DNA of 64,000 nucleotides from NCBI RefSeq assembly GCF_030269325.1, contig NZ_BSTD01000002.1:2156706-2220705 (forward strand), read 5' to 3'. The stretch is from Amycolatopsis sp. NBRC 101858 (GTDB lineage Bacteria; Actinomycetota; Actinomycetes; Mycobacteriales; Pseudonocardiaceae). This document shows positions 24,001-31,081 of the stretch, piece after piece. The notes under the pieces are model-generated. The model worked only from the letters and a program-made list of their open reading frames with translations. It was not told the DNA's origin and made no database searches. A program made the position numbers and the translations under genes. Numbering within the stretch: the stretch's first letter is position 1; each line of letters opens with the position of its first letter.

Positions 24001-25039
24001 AGCCGGCCAGCGGCAGGCCGATCCGGACCGGGCCCTCGCCGGTCAGCTGCGCGGCGCAGGCGACGACGGTGGCCTCGGTCGGGCCGTAGGTGTTCCAGAC
24101 TTCGCGGCCTTCGACGGCGACGCGCTCGGCCAGCTCCGGCGGGCACGCTTCGCCGCCGAAGATGAGCAGGCGGACGTCTTCGAGGGCGTCGGCGGGCCAC
24201 AGCGCGGCCAGCGTCGGCACGGTCGAGACGACGGTGATCTGCTGCGCGACCAGCCACGGGCCGAGGTCGACACCGGTGCGGACCAGCGCGCGGGGCGCCG
24301 GGACCAGGCAGGCGCCGTGGCGCCAGGCCAGCCACATCTCTTCGCAGGAGGCGTCGAAGGCGACGCTCAGGCCGGCCAGGACGCGGTCGCCCGGGCCGAT
24401 CGGCTCCTCGGTGAGGAAGATTCCGGCCTCGGCGTCGACGAACGCGGCGGCACTCGCGTGGCTCACCGCGACGCCCTTGGGCTTGCCGGTGGAGCCGGAG
24501 GTGAAGATGATCCACGCGTCGTCGGCCGGGCCGGGGACACCGGTGCGGCCACCGGGCGTGCTGTGGACGGAGATCCTGCCGTCGGTGGCCACCGCGGCCA
24601 CCTGGGCCTCTTCGAAGACCAGCTCGGCACGCTCGTCCGGGTCGTCCGCGTCGACCGGCACGTAGGCGGCGCCGACGGACAGGGTGGCGAGGATCGCGAC
24701 GTACAGCTCGGCCGTGCCGGACGAGATCCGGATGCCGACGCGGTCACCGAGGCCGACGCCGTAACCGCGCAGGCGGCGGCCGTAGACGTCGATCTCCTCG
24801 AGGAGGCGGCGGTAGGTCAGCGTCGTGGTGCCGTCGTCGATCGCGGCGGCGTTGGGGTGGCGCTCGGCCGTGGCGGCCAGGACGTCGAGCAGGGTGCGCT
24901 CGCTGGCGCCGAGGCCGGACCAGAACAGGGCGCGGTCGGCGACCGGGGCCGTCGACGGCGCGTGCGTCACCTCGGCGACGCAGGTCAGCGGCGCGGTGAT
25001 CTCCGCGGCCGATTCGGCGGGTTCGATCGTCACGGTCAT
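21095..25039 (-). CDS. Pls/PosA-type single-module NRPS: predicted poly(lysine-like) synthetase
   Basis: The protein has 1314 residues. The adenylation domain covers about 40-530 (A3 TSGSTGKPKG at 180; A8 GRLDEQVKLGGRRIELG; Lys512). The carrier domain has its phosphopantetheine Ser563 in HGGGSLTA. There is no condensation or thioesterase domain. Instead the C-terminus has three tandem left-handed beta-helix / acyltransferase-like domains separated by membrane segments (about 620-680, 850-915, 1075-1140), the architecture of epsilon-poly-L-lysine synthetase. Aligned to GrsA, the pocket code is D229 A230 E233 S272 I293 G295 T317 V325 V326 K512 (DAESIGTVVK), close to the lysine code DAESIGSVCK I recall for bacitracin synthetase; Glu233 fits a cationic side chain. 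It probably makes a cationic isopeptide homopolymer at the membrane. Confidence 0.9.
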   Translation of the reverse strand: MTVTIEPAESAAEITAPLTCVAEVTHAPSTAPVADRALFWSGLGASERTLLDVLAATAERHPNAAAIDDGTTTLTYRRLLEEIDVYGRRLRGYGVGLGDRVGIRISSGTAELYVAILATLSVGAAYVPVDADDPDERAELVFEEAQVAAVATDGRISVHSTPGGRTGVPGPADDAWIIFTSGSTGKPKGVAVSHASAAAFVDAEAGIFLTEEPIGPGDRVLAGLSVAFDASCEEMWLAWRHGACLVPAPRALVRTGVDLGPWLVAQQITVVSTVPTLAALWPADALEDVRLLIFGGEACPPELAERVAVEGREVWNTYGPTEATVVACAAQLTGEGPVRIGLPLAGWQLAVVDDEGRPVAMGDTGELVIGGAGLARYLDAEKDAEKFAALPSLGWQRAYRSGDMVRAEAEGLLFLGRLDEQVKLGGRRIELGEVDAALQALPGVQGAAAAIRRTKAGNQVLVGYVVPASGVPFNQTGFDQDAAATRLREHLPAALVPLLAVVEDLPTRTSGKVDRAALPWPLSTVDATGLSPTETWLAEGWAEILGVSVDDPKADFFTHGGGSLTAAQVVARIRTRHPQVSVADVYAHPKLGALAAMLDALSGQATERRDIAPTPRRAGVIQTLLTVPLMGLVGLRWATLAAALSNILALLGFAWAPTLDWAWVALAWVALFSPAGRIAIAAGGARVLLSGVRPGTYPRGGSVHLRLWTAEKLAEFSGADSVAGASWMTTYAKALGARIGKDVDLHSPPPVTGFLKLGRGAAIEPEVDLTGHWVDGDVVHIGKVRVGAEARIGARSTLFPGVRIGKGAEIAAGSTVRGAVPAGQRWAGSPAARVAKDERDALKWPSSRPPRSHFWATVYGATSLLLGFLPGIAALAGVAVLGYAIAGAPTLLAAFVQALIFVPVATVAYFAAYMLLVLAGVRALSIGMVEGYHPVHGRVAWQVWATERLMSMAREGLFPLYASLFTPVWLRLLGAKVGRNVEASTVLALPKMTKVDSGAFLADDTMVATYELGHGWLHVAPARIGKQAFLGNSGMTAPGRSVPKRGLVGVLSSTPLKAKKGSSYLGMPPLPVRRAIGDADTSRTYTPALHLKAARALVELCRIVPVMCGVALTVSVAFGLLWVASAAGFGVAALLAGPALLGAGIVAALTATVMKWLLVGKFREVDHPLWSSFVWRNELADTFVEALAVPWLIGSIGGTPLLSAWLRTMGVKIGRGVWLETYWLPEADLVELGDGATINRGCVVQTHLFHDRIMSMSRVVLGQGATLGPHGIVLPGAGIGARTTVGPGSLVTRGDEVPADTRWLGNPISAWTGK

Positions 25040-25092
25040 CGGGCGTACCCCGCGACCACGACGAAGACGTGCAGGGACGAACTATGGGCGCG

Positions 25093-25132
25093 CAAGCCCA
25101 TCACTCACCTTCCGCGAGCCTCACCGGGCTTG
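25093..25132 (-). promoter_or_regulatory. inverted repeat in the leader of the Pls-type gene
   Basis: CAAGCCC (25093-25099) and GGGCTTG (25126-25132) are perfect seven-base arms 26 bases apart, 54-93 bases upstream of the synthetase start on the minus strand. They could form a leader hairpin or bind a dimeric regulator. The 255-base gap 25040-25294 otherwise shows no convincing gene. Confidence 0.3.
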
Positions 25133-25271
25133 CACTCCTGAATGAGGCGCCCGCAACGACCCTTCACCATACCCGCAGATGAAGGAAAGATATCTACGAG
25201 GTCACGACGGAGTGTCGGACCTCACCACCACCGCCCTGACCAGCGTGATCCAGGTCGCATTCGAGAAGATC

Positions 25272-25287
25272 ACGCCGGCCGGGGCGT
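25272..25287 (-). terminator. short hairpin after der
   Basis: ACGCC (25272-25276) pairs with GGCGT (25283-25287), eight bases beyond the der stop on the minus strand. The stem is short and there is no U-tract. Confidence 0.3.
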
Positions 25288-25294
25288 CAGGAAA

Positions 25295-26803
25295 TCACCG
25301 GGATTTGGCGGGCCTGGCCGCTTTTCCGCCGACCTTCGGTTTCGCCTTCTTTTCGCGGACGCGCACATTCACCCGAACGGGGCTGCCTTCGAAGCCGAAC
25401 CGCTCGCGGAACTTGCGCTCGATGAACCGGCGGTAGCCCGCCTCGAGGAAGCCGGTGGTGAACAGCACCAGCGTCGGCGGCCGGATGCCGGCCTGCGTCG
25501 CGAACAGCACCTTCGGCTGCTTGCCGCCGCGGACCGGCGGCGGGGTGGCCGCGATCAGGTCGGACAGCCAGGCGTTGAGCTGGCCGGTCGGCACCCGCTT
25601 GTCCCACGACGCCAGCGCCGTCCGCAGCGCCGGGGCGATCTTGCGCACCGAACGCCCGGTCAGCGCCGAGACGTTGACCTTCTCCGCCCACGGCACGCGG
25701 ACCAGGCCGCGCTCCAGCTCGCGGACCATCGCGTGCCGGCGGTCCTCGTCGACCAGGTCCCACTTGTTGAACGCGAGCACGCACGCGCGGCCGGCCTCGA
25801 CGACCATGGTCAGCACCCGCAGGTCCTGCTCCGAGATCGGCTCGGCCGCGTCCAGCAGCACGATCGCGACCTCGGCCGCGTCGATCGCGGTCTTGGTGCG
25901 CAGCGAGGCGTAGTACTCGGCGCCGGCGGCGAAGTTGACGCGCTTGCGCAGGCCCGCCGTGTCGACGAACCGCCAGGTCTCGCCGTCCAGCTCGACCAGC
26001 GAGTCGACCGGGTCGACGGTGGTGCCCGCGACCGAGTCGACGACCGAGCGCTCCTCGCCGGACAGCTTGTTCAGCAGGCTCGACTTGCCGACGTTCGGCT
26101 TGCCGACCAGCGCGACGCGCCGCGGGCCCGACGTCACGGCGCCGCCTTCGCGCGGCGCCTCGGGCAGGGTCTTGAGGATGGCGTCGAGCAGGTCGCCGGA
26201 GCTGCGGCCGTGCAGCGCGCTGACCGGGTGCGGCTCGCCGAGGCCGAGCGACCACAGCGACGCGGTGTCCGCAAGCAGCCGGTCGTCGTCGACCTTGTTC
26301 GCCACCAGCAGCACCGGCTTCTTCGAGCGGCGCAGCACCTTGGAGGCGGCTTCGTCGGTGGCCGTGGCGCCGACCGAGGCGTCGATCACCAGCAGGACCG
26401 CGTCCGCCGTCTGCATGGCCAGCTCGGCCTGGGCGGCGACGGACGCCTGCAGCCCGGTCGCGTCCGGTTCCCAGCCGCCGGTGTCGACCAGGGTGAACTT
26501 GCGCCCGCCCCAGTAGGCGTCGTAGGCGACGCGGTCGCGGGTCACGCCCGGCACGTCCTGCACCACGGCTTCGCGGCGGCCGATGATGCGGTTGACCAGC
26601 GTGGACTTGCCCACGTTCGGCCGGCCGACCACGGCGAGCACCGGCTGCGCGAGGGCGGCCTCCTCGGCCGCTTCCGCCGCGTCGATCTGCGCGTCGAGCC
26701 TGGCGAACTCGGTCTCGTCCGACCAGGTGCCGTCGACTTCGCCGACGCTGTCCAACGCCGCCGACGCACTCTTCTCCGCGGAGGCGGAATCAAACTCAGC
26801 CAT
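25295..26803 (-). CDS. der: ribosome-biogenesis GTPase Der (EngA)
   Basis: About 502 residues with two consecutive Era-like GTPase domains: the first P-loop GRPNVGKST and the second GKPNVGKSS, with DTGGW / DTAGL switch motifs and NKVD / NKWD base-recognition motifs. A C-terminal KH-like domain (RFGFEGSPVRVNVR) completes the family layout. Residues 1-50 are an acidic extension common in actinobacteria. Der binds the large ribosomal subunit during assembly and is essential in most bacteria. ATG 26803 is chosen; a GTG directly before it (26806) is possible. It is last in a cmk-plsC-der operon. Confidence 0.97.
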   Translation of the reverse strand: MAEFDSASAEKSASAALDSVGEVDGTWSDETEFARLDAQIDAAEAAEEAALAQPVLAVVGRPNVGKSTLVNRIIGRREAVVQDVPGVTRDRVAYDAYWGGRKFTLVDTGGWEPDATGLQASVAAQAELAMQTADAVLLVIDASVGATATDEAASKVLRRSKKPVLLVANKVDDDRLLADTASLWSLGLGEPHPVSALHGRSSGDLLDAILKTLPEAPREGGAVTSGPRRVALVGKPNVGKSSLLNKLSGEERSVVDSVAGTTVDPVDSLVELDGETWRFVDTAGLRKRVNFAAGAEYYASLRTKTAIDAAEVAIVLLDAAEPISEQDLRVLTMVVEAGRACVLAFNKWDLVDEDRRHAMVRELERGLVRVPWAEKVNVSALTGRSVRKIAPALRTALASWDKRVPTGQLNAWLSDLIAATPPPVRGGKQPKVLFATQAGIRPPTLVLFTTGFLEAGYRRFIERKFRERFGFEGSPVRVNVRVREKKAKPKVGGKAARPAKSR

Positions 26804-26819
26804 CACAACCCAATTTCCC

Positions 26820-27479
26820 TTATGGCGTAACGAAACCGTTTTCGGTACGCCAATCGTCCAAAGTCTTCACGAGCGCCGCGAGCTCGCCGCGCAGCTCCTC
26901 GGTGCCCTGGTCGAGCCCGGTTTTCCCGGGTCCGACCTTCGGAGTGAACGGCTCCCCCACGAGGATGTCCACCCGCGGCCTGAACCGCCGACGGCCGTCC
27001 GCCGGCTTGCGCGTGCCCCGCGTCGCGACCGGGAGCACGGTCGCGCCGGAGGCCCGGACCAGCCAGGCCGCGCCGCGTTCGGCCGCACCGACGTCCCCGG
27101 CACCGCGGGTGCCCTCGGGGAAGATCCCGATGACTCCGCCGTCCTTGAGCACGCCGACCGCGGTCATCAGCGGCTTGCGGTCGACCTCGCCGCGCTTGAG
27201 CGGGATCTGGCCGATGGCTCGCATGAACTTCCCGACGATCCCGCCGAACATCTCGGCCTTGACCAGGAACGCCGAACGCCGCGGCAGCATTCCGAAGATC
27301 AGCTGCGGTTCGATCATGGAGCTGTGGTTCGCGACCACGAGCACCGGCCCGGTGGCGGGCATGCGCTCGCGGCCGTGCACGCGGATGCGGAAGGCCGACC
27401 GCAGATGGTACCGGGCGAAGACCCGCCCGGCTTCGTGGAGCCATGCGACGGAGCCTTCCGGCAGTCCGTCAGCTTTCAT
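26820..27479 (-). CDS. PlsC-type lysophospholipid acyltransferase
   Basis: A 219-residue 1-acyl-sn-glycerol-3-phosphate acyltransferase family protein. The block I motif reads NHSSMIEP, where the usual HX4D has Glu in place of Asp; block III is FPEGTRG and is intact. The enzyme would acylate lysophosphatidate at the membrane face. ATG 27479 overlaps the cmk stop (ATGA), so the two are coupled, and der follows 16 bases later. A longer start upstream exists but would sit inside cmk. The Glu substitution could be tolerated or could mark a different acyl acceptor. Confidence 0.88.
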   Translation of the reverse strand: MKADGLPEGSVAWLHEAGRVFARYHLRSAFRIRVHGRERMPATGPVLVVANHSSMIEPQLIFGMLPRRSAFLVKAEMFGGIVGKFMRAIGQIPLKRGEVDRKPLMTAVGVLKDGGVIGIFPEGTRGAGDVGAAERGAAWLVRASGATVLPVATRGTRKPADGRRRFRPRVDILVGEPFTPKVGPGKTGLDQGTEELRGELAALVKTLDDWRTENGFVTP

Positions 27480-28201
27480 CGAGCGACCTCGGCGTTGCAC
27501 CCCGCCAGCAGCCCGCGGTGGCTGGCCAGTTCGCTGAGGGCGACGATCACCTGGTCGATCGACAGTTCCGAGGTGTCGACGTGCACGGCGTCGTCGGCCG
27601 CGCGCAGCGGCGAGGCGGTGCGGGTGGAGTCGAGGTGGTCGCGGCGCTCGACGCTCGCGAGGGCGTCGGCGACCGACGACTTCCGCCCGGCGGCGGTGTC
27701 CTGGGTGCTGCGGCGCGAGGCGCGGACGTCGGCCGAGGCGGTCAGGTAGACCTTGAGCGGCGAGTCCGGCGCGACGACGGTGCCGATGTCCCGGCCCTCG
27801 ACGACGATCCCGCCCCGGTGCCCGACGACGTCGTCGATGATCTGCCGCTGCCGGGCGACCAGCAGCTCACGCACGTGCGGCACGGCCGAGACGGGCGAAA
27901 CGGCCTTGGTGACCTCGGGGCCGCGGATGTCGGCGGCGACGTCCTCGCCGGCCAGCCGGATCTCGAGCCGGTCGGGGCTGGTGCCGATGCCGAAGTCGGT
28001 CTTGTCGGCGAGCACGGCGACGGCGGCCGCGTCGGCCGGGTCGACGCCGGCCCGCAGCACGGCGAGGGTGACCATCCGGTACATGGCGCCGGTGTCGAGG
28101 TAGCCGGCGCCGAGGCGCTGGGCGAGCTTGCGCGCGACGGTGGTCTTCCCGGTCCCCGACGGGCCGTCCAGCGCGACCACACCTCGTAGGGCTCCCGTCA
28201 C
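27476..28201 (-). CDS. cmk: cytidylate kinase
   Basis: About 241 residues. The P-loop GPSGTGKTT lies near the N-terminus, followed by the CMP-binding YLDTGAMYR, the family signature GRDIGTVV and the lid arginines RASRRSTQD. It phosphorylates CMP and dCMP with ATP. GTG 28201 is preferred because GAGGAG lies seven bases upstream; GTG 28207 and ATG 28246 are in frame but poorly placed for that site. In mycobacteria cmk sits between rluB and der; here an accessory block (28.3-33.8 kb) separates it from rluB. Confidence 0.96.
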   Translation of the reverse strand: MTGALRGVVALDGPSGTGKTTVARKLAQRLGAGYLDTGAMYRMVTLAVLRAGVDPADAAAVAVLADKTDFGIGTSPDRLEIRLAGEDVAADIRGPEVTKAVSPVSAVPHVRELLVARQRQIIDDVVGHRGGIVVEGRDIGTVVAPDSPLKVYLTASADVRASRRSTQDTAAGRKSSVADALASVERRDHLDSTRTASPLRAADDAVHVDTSELSIDQVIVALSELASHRGLLAGCNAEVAR

Positions 28202-28271
28202 CGGCACTCTCCTCGCGTTCTCGTCTCGTTCTCCGCCGGTGTCCATTCTGCCGGTCGGGGTGCGGAGGAGA

Positions 28272-28838
28272 TCAGTCGCCCCGCGCGCCGAAGCGGGCGA
28301 CCACCAGCGCGAGGCGCTCGTCACGGTGACCCGGCGACAGCCGGCGACCGCGATCCAGCGTGACGAGGCCGTGCAGCGTGCTCCAGAACACCTCGGTCAA
28401 CGCGCCCGCGTCCTGCTCCCCCGCCGTCGGCTCGACGACCGCCAGGAGCTCCGTGAAGCACGCCTTCATCACCTCGGGGGTGTCGTCCTCGGCGAACCGC
28501 AGCTCCGAAGCGAGCGTGAACATCGCGTCGTAGAGACCCGGTTTCGCCTCGGCGAAGGCCAGGTACGACCCCGCCACCCCGCCGAGGCCGCCGGGACCCG
28601 CCGCCCCCAGCGTCGCGGCCAGCTCGGTGAAGCCCTCCAGCGCGGCCGCCGCCATGATCGCGTCCTTGCCGCCCGGGAAGTGGCTGTAGAGCACCGGCTG
28701 GCTGTACTCGATCAGGCCCGCGAGCCGCCGGGTGGTGACCGCGTCCCAGCCCTCCGCCTCGGCCAGCTCCCTGGCCGCGGCGACGATCCGCTGCCCTCGC
28801 TCGGTCCGGTCGCGCACACGCCGCTGTCGCTGGGTCAT
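28272..28838 (-). CDS. TetR-family regulator with multi-copy operator
   Basis: A 188-residue protein with the TetR helix-turn-helix GQRIVAAARELAEAEG and RLAGLIEYSQPVLYSHFPGGKDAI; the C-terminal region fits the WHG-type TetR group. It is divergent from a DUF4267 membrane protein, and the 92-base gap contains four CTAGC-N3-GCTAG palindromes, which are its likely binding sites. Control of its own gene and the DUF4267 gene, possibly also the antiporter pair beyond, is inferred. Confidence 0.9.
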   Translation of the reverse strand: MTQRQRRVRDRTERGQRIVAAARELAEAEGWDAVTTRRLAGLIEYSQPVLYSHFPGGKDAIMAAAALEGFTELAATLGAAGPGGLGGVAGSYLAFAEAKPGLYDAMFTLASELRFAEDDTPEVMKACFTELLAVVEPTAGEQDAGALTEVFWSTLHGLVTLDRGRRLSPGHRDERLALVVARFGARGD

Positions 28839-28848
28839 ACGTCACATG

Positions 28849-28911
28849 CTAGCACTGCTAGACAAACTAGCGCCGCTAGGTTAGCGTTGCTAGAAATCCT
28901 AGCGATGCTAG
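28849..28911. promoter_or_regulatory. four tandem CTAGC-N3-GCTAG operators
   Basis: Palindromes lie at 28849-28861 (act centre), 28867-28879 (gcc), 28881-28893 (first base T instead of C, gtt) and 28899-28911 (gat). Start-to-start spacing is 18, 14 and 18 bases. They fill the gap between divergent TetR and DUF4267 starts and give a well-defined binding motif for the regulator. Confidence 0.8.
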
Positions 28912-28930
28912 AAAACTGGAGGGAACACCA

Positions 28931-29299
28931 ATGGTCATCGCCGGCTACGTCCTCGTCGCGATCGTCTCGCTCGGCATCATCTACGTCGGCCTCAACTACC
29001 TCTTCGCGCCGGCGAAGATCGCCGCGGGCTTCGGTTTCGCCGAGGTCCCCGAAAACGCCGAAAGCTTCCTCAACGTCAAGGGCGGCCGTGACATCGGGGC
29101 CGGGCTGATCCCGCTGGCCCTGATGATCTACGGCGACCCGCACGCGCTGGGCTGGGTCATCCTCACCGCCGCCGTCTGGCCCGTCTTCGACATGCTGATC
29201 GTCCTGCGCCACGGCGGGAAGAAGGCCATCGCGTACAGCGTCCACGGCCTGACCGCGCTCGTGATGGTCGTCGCGGCCGTGCTCCTGCTGCTCGGCTGA
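28931..29299 (+). CDS. DUF4267 small membrane protein
   Basis: The protein has 122 residues with about four hydrophobic helices (from MVIAGYVLVAIVSLGIIYVG to the C-terminal LVMVVAAVLLLLG) and a conserved GGRDIGAGLI loop. It fits the DUF4267 family; no biochemical function is known to me. GGAGGG nine bases upstream supports ATG 28931. Four TetR operator copies precede it, so it is probably the regulator's main target. The antiporter regulatory gene follows after 36 bases on the same strand. Confidence 0.85.
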   Translation: MVIAGYVLVAIVSLGIIYVGLNYLFAPAKIAAGFGFAEVPENAESFLNVKGGRDIGAGLIPLALMIYGDPHALGWVILTAAVWPVFDMLIVLRHGGKKAIAYSVHGLTALVMVVAAVLLLLG

Positions 29300-29335
29300 A
29301 CGTCGCGAATCGGACACGTGGGTTACGGTGGTTGG

Positions 29336-29818
29336 GTGAACGTCGAAGTAACCCCCCTGCCCGGCATCGGGGTCCGCAAGGACTTCAGCACCCGTACCGG
29401 CCGCCGCATCGGCGTCGTGACCCAGCGGGACGGCCACACCGAGCTCATCGTGTCCAAGGCCGACGACGCCGACGCCTGCGCCGCCTCGATCCCGCTGACC
29501 GCGGACGAGGCGGGCACGCTGGCCAACCTGCTCGGCGCGCCGCAGCTGGTCGCCCAGCTCACCGAAGAGCACCGGGACCTGCCGGGGATCAGCACGCGGC
29601 AGCTGCCGATCAAGCCGTCCGGCCCGTTCGACGGCCGGACGCTCGGCGACACGGCGATGCGCACGCGCACCGGCGTCTCGGTGGTCGCGGTGGCCCGGGC
29701 GGGGCAGGTGCACCCCTCGCCCACGCCGGACTTCACCCTCACCGGGGGCGACCTGCTGGTCTCGGTCGGCACGAGCGAGGGCCTCGAGGCCGCCGCCAAG
29801 ATCCTCAAGTACGGCTGA
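29336..29818 (+). CDS. cation:proton antiporter regulatory subunit (TrkA-C / KhtT-like)
   Basis: About 160 residues, opening VNVEVTPLPGIGVRKDF, then a TrkA-C (RCK_C) domain in the second half (TGVSVVAVARAGQVHPSPTPDFTLTGGDLLVSVGT, split as TGVSVVAVARAGQ and LTGGDLLVSVGT). RCK_C domains bind nucleotides or cyclic dinucleotides and gate transporters. The next gene, eight bases away, is the membrane antiporter, the usual KhtT-KhtU type pairing. GTG 29336 gives the typical family N-terminus; GTG 29318 would add six residues. Confidence 0.9.
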   Translation: MNVEVTPLPGIGVRKDFSTRTGRRIGVVTQRDGHTELIVSKADDADACAASIPLTADEAGTLANLLGAPQLVAQLTEEHRDLPGISTRQLPIKPSGPFDGRTLGDTAMRTRTGVSVVAVARAGQVHPSPTPDFTLTGGDLLVSVGTSEGLEAAAKILKYG

Positions 29819-29826
29819 GCGGGCCG

Positions 29827-31020
29827 ATGGACCACACCGCGCTGTCCCTGATCGAACTGGGGGCGGTCTTCTTCGTGCTGGGCGCGCTCGGGCGCCTGGC
29901 CGGCAAGATCGGCCTCTCCCCCATCCCGCTCTACCTGCTCGGCGGCCTGTGCTTCGGCTCCGGCGGGCTGATCCCGCTGACCGACATCGGCGGCTTCACG
30001 CACCTGGCCAGCGAAATCGGCGTCGTGCTGCTGCTCCTGCTGCTGGGGCTCGAATACTCCGCGGCCGAGCTGTTCACCGGGCTGCGCCGCTCGTGGACGG
30101 CGGGCCTGCTCGACATCGTCCTCAACGCCGCCCCCGGCGCGGCGGTCGCGCTGCTGCTGGGCTGGGGCCCGGTCGGCGCGATGGTGATGGCGGGCGTCAC
30201 GTACATCTCGTCGTCCGGCATCGTCGCGAAGGTCCTCGGCGACCTCGGCCGGCTCGGCAACCGCGAGACGCCGGTGGTGCTGTCGATCCTCGTGTTCGAG
30301 GACCTCGTGATGGCGCTCTACCTGCCGATCCTCACGGCGGTGCTGGGCGGGGTGTCCCTGCTCGGCGGCATGGAGGCCGTCGGGATCTCGCTGCTGGTGA
30401 TCACCGTGGTGCTGGTGATCGCGCTGAAGTTCGGCCGCTACGTCTCGGCCGCCGTCGACAGCCCGGACCGCGAGGTGTTCCTGCTCAAGGTGCTCGGCGC
30501 GGCGCTGCTGGTGGCCGGGATCGCGTCGGCGATGCAGGTGTCGGCCGCGGTCGGCGCGTTCCTGCTCGGCATCGCGATCTCGGGCTCGACGGCGGAGAAT
30601 GCGACGCACCTGCTGGAACCGCTGCGGGACCTGTTCGCCGCGGTGTTCTTCGTGGTGTTCGGCCTCAACACGAACCCGGCGTCGATCCCCCCGGTGCTCG
30701 GCTGGGCGATCGTGCTGGCGGTGGTGACGACCTTGACGAAGGTCGGCACCGGCTGGTGGGCGGCCCGAAGGCAGGGCATCGGGAAGATGGGCCGGGCCCG
30801 CGCCGGGGCGGCACTGGTGGCCCGCGGCGAGTTCTCGATCGTGATCGCGGGCCTGGCGGTGACGGCGGGCGCGGTGGACGGCGAGCTGGCGGCGCTGGCC
30901 ACGGCGTACGTGCTGCTGATGGCGATCCTCGGCCCGACGGCGGCGCGGGTGGTGGAGCCGATCGCCCGTGCGCTGCAACGGAAGTCGGCGACGAAGACCG
31001 CCGCGGTGGAAGCGAACTAG
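29827..31020 (+). CDS. CPA2-family cation/proton antiporter
   Basis: A 397-residue integral membrane protein with about 12 hydrophobic segments and the Na_H_Exchanger fold (YLLGGLCFGSGG; GVVLLLLLLGLEYSAAEL; SILVFEDLVMALYLP with the conserved acidic pair; GAFLLGIAISGS). It likely exchanges K+ or Na+ for protons under the control of the upstream RCK_C subunit. The start ATG 29827 is eight bases after the regulatory gene stop. A long hairpin follows before the convergent S15 peptidase gene. Confidence 0.93.
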   Translation: MDHTALSLIELGAVFFVLGALGRLAGKIGLSPIPLYLLGGLCFGSGGLIPLTDIGGFTHLASEIGVVLLLLLLGLEYSAAELFTGLRRSWTAGLLDIVLNAAPGAAVALLLGWGPVGAMVMAGVTYISSSGIVAKVLGDLGRLGNRETPVVLSILVFEDLVMALYLPILTAVLGGVSLLGGMEAVGISLLVITVVLVIALKFGRYVSAAVDSPDREVFLLKVLGAALLVAGIASAMQVSAAVGAFLLGIAISGSTAENATHLLEPLRDLFAAVFFVVFGLNTNPASIPPVLGWAIVLAVVTTLTKVGTGWWAARRQGIGKMGRARAGAALVARGEFSIVIAGLAVTAGAVDGELAALATAYVLLMAILGPTAARVVEPIARALQRKSATKTAAVEAN

Positions 31021-31024
31021 CCGG

Positions 31025-31075
31025 GCCCCGATGAGGCGTCGGCGGCGCCGGACGCACCGGACGCCACACCGGGGC
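31025..31075. terminator. two-tier hairpin between convergent genes
   Basis: GCCCCG (31025-31030) pairs with CGGGGC (31070-31075), and inside it GGCGTC (31035-31040) pairs with GACGCC (31060-31065). The two stems are separated by four bases on both sides. It sits between the antiporter stop (31020) and the convergent S15 peptidase stop (31082), so it can act on both strands. Confidence 0.6.
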
Positions 31076-31081
31076 GCCGGG

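Noticed and set aside
21230..25141. 1303-residue plus-strand open frame opposite the Pls-type synthetase
   Set aside because: Low-complexity Arg/Asp/Gly/Ala composition and exact antisense position show that it is a shadow.
25179..25436. 85-residue plus-strand ORF upstream of the Pls gene
   Set aside because: The first 35 residues look protein-like, but the rest is antisense to the end of der, and no ribosome-binding site or conserved feature is visible.
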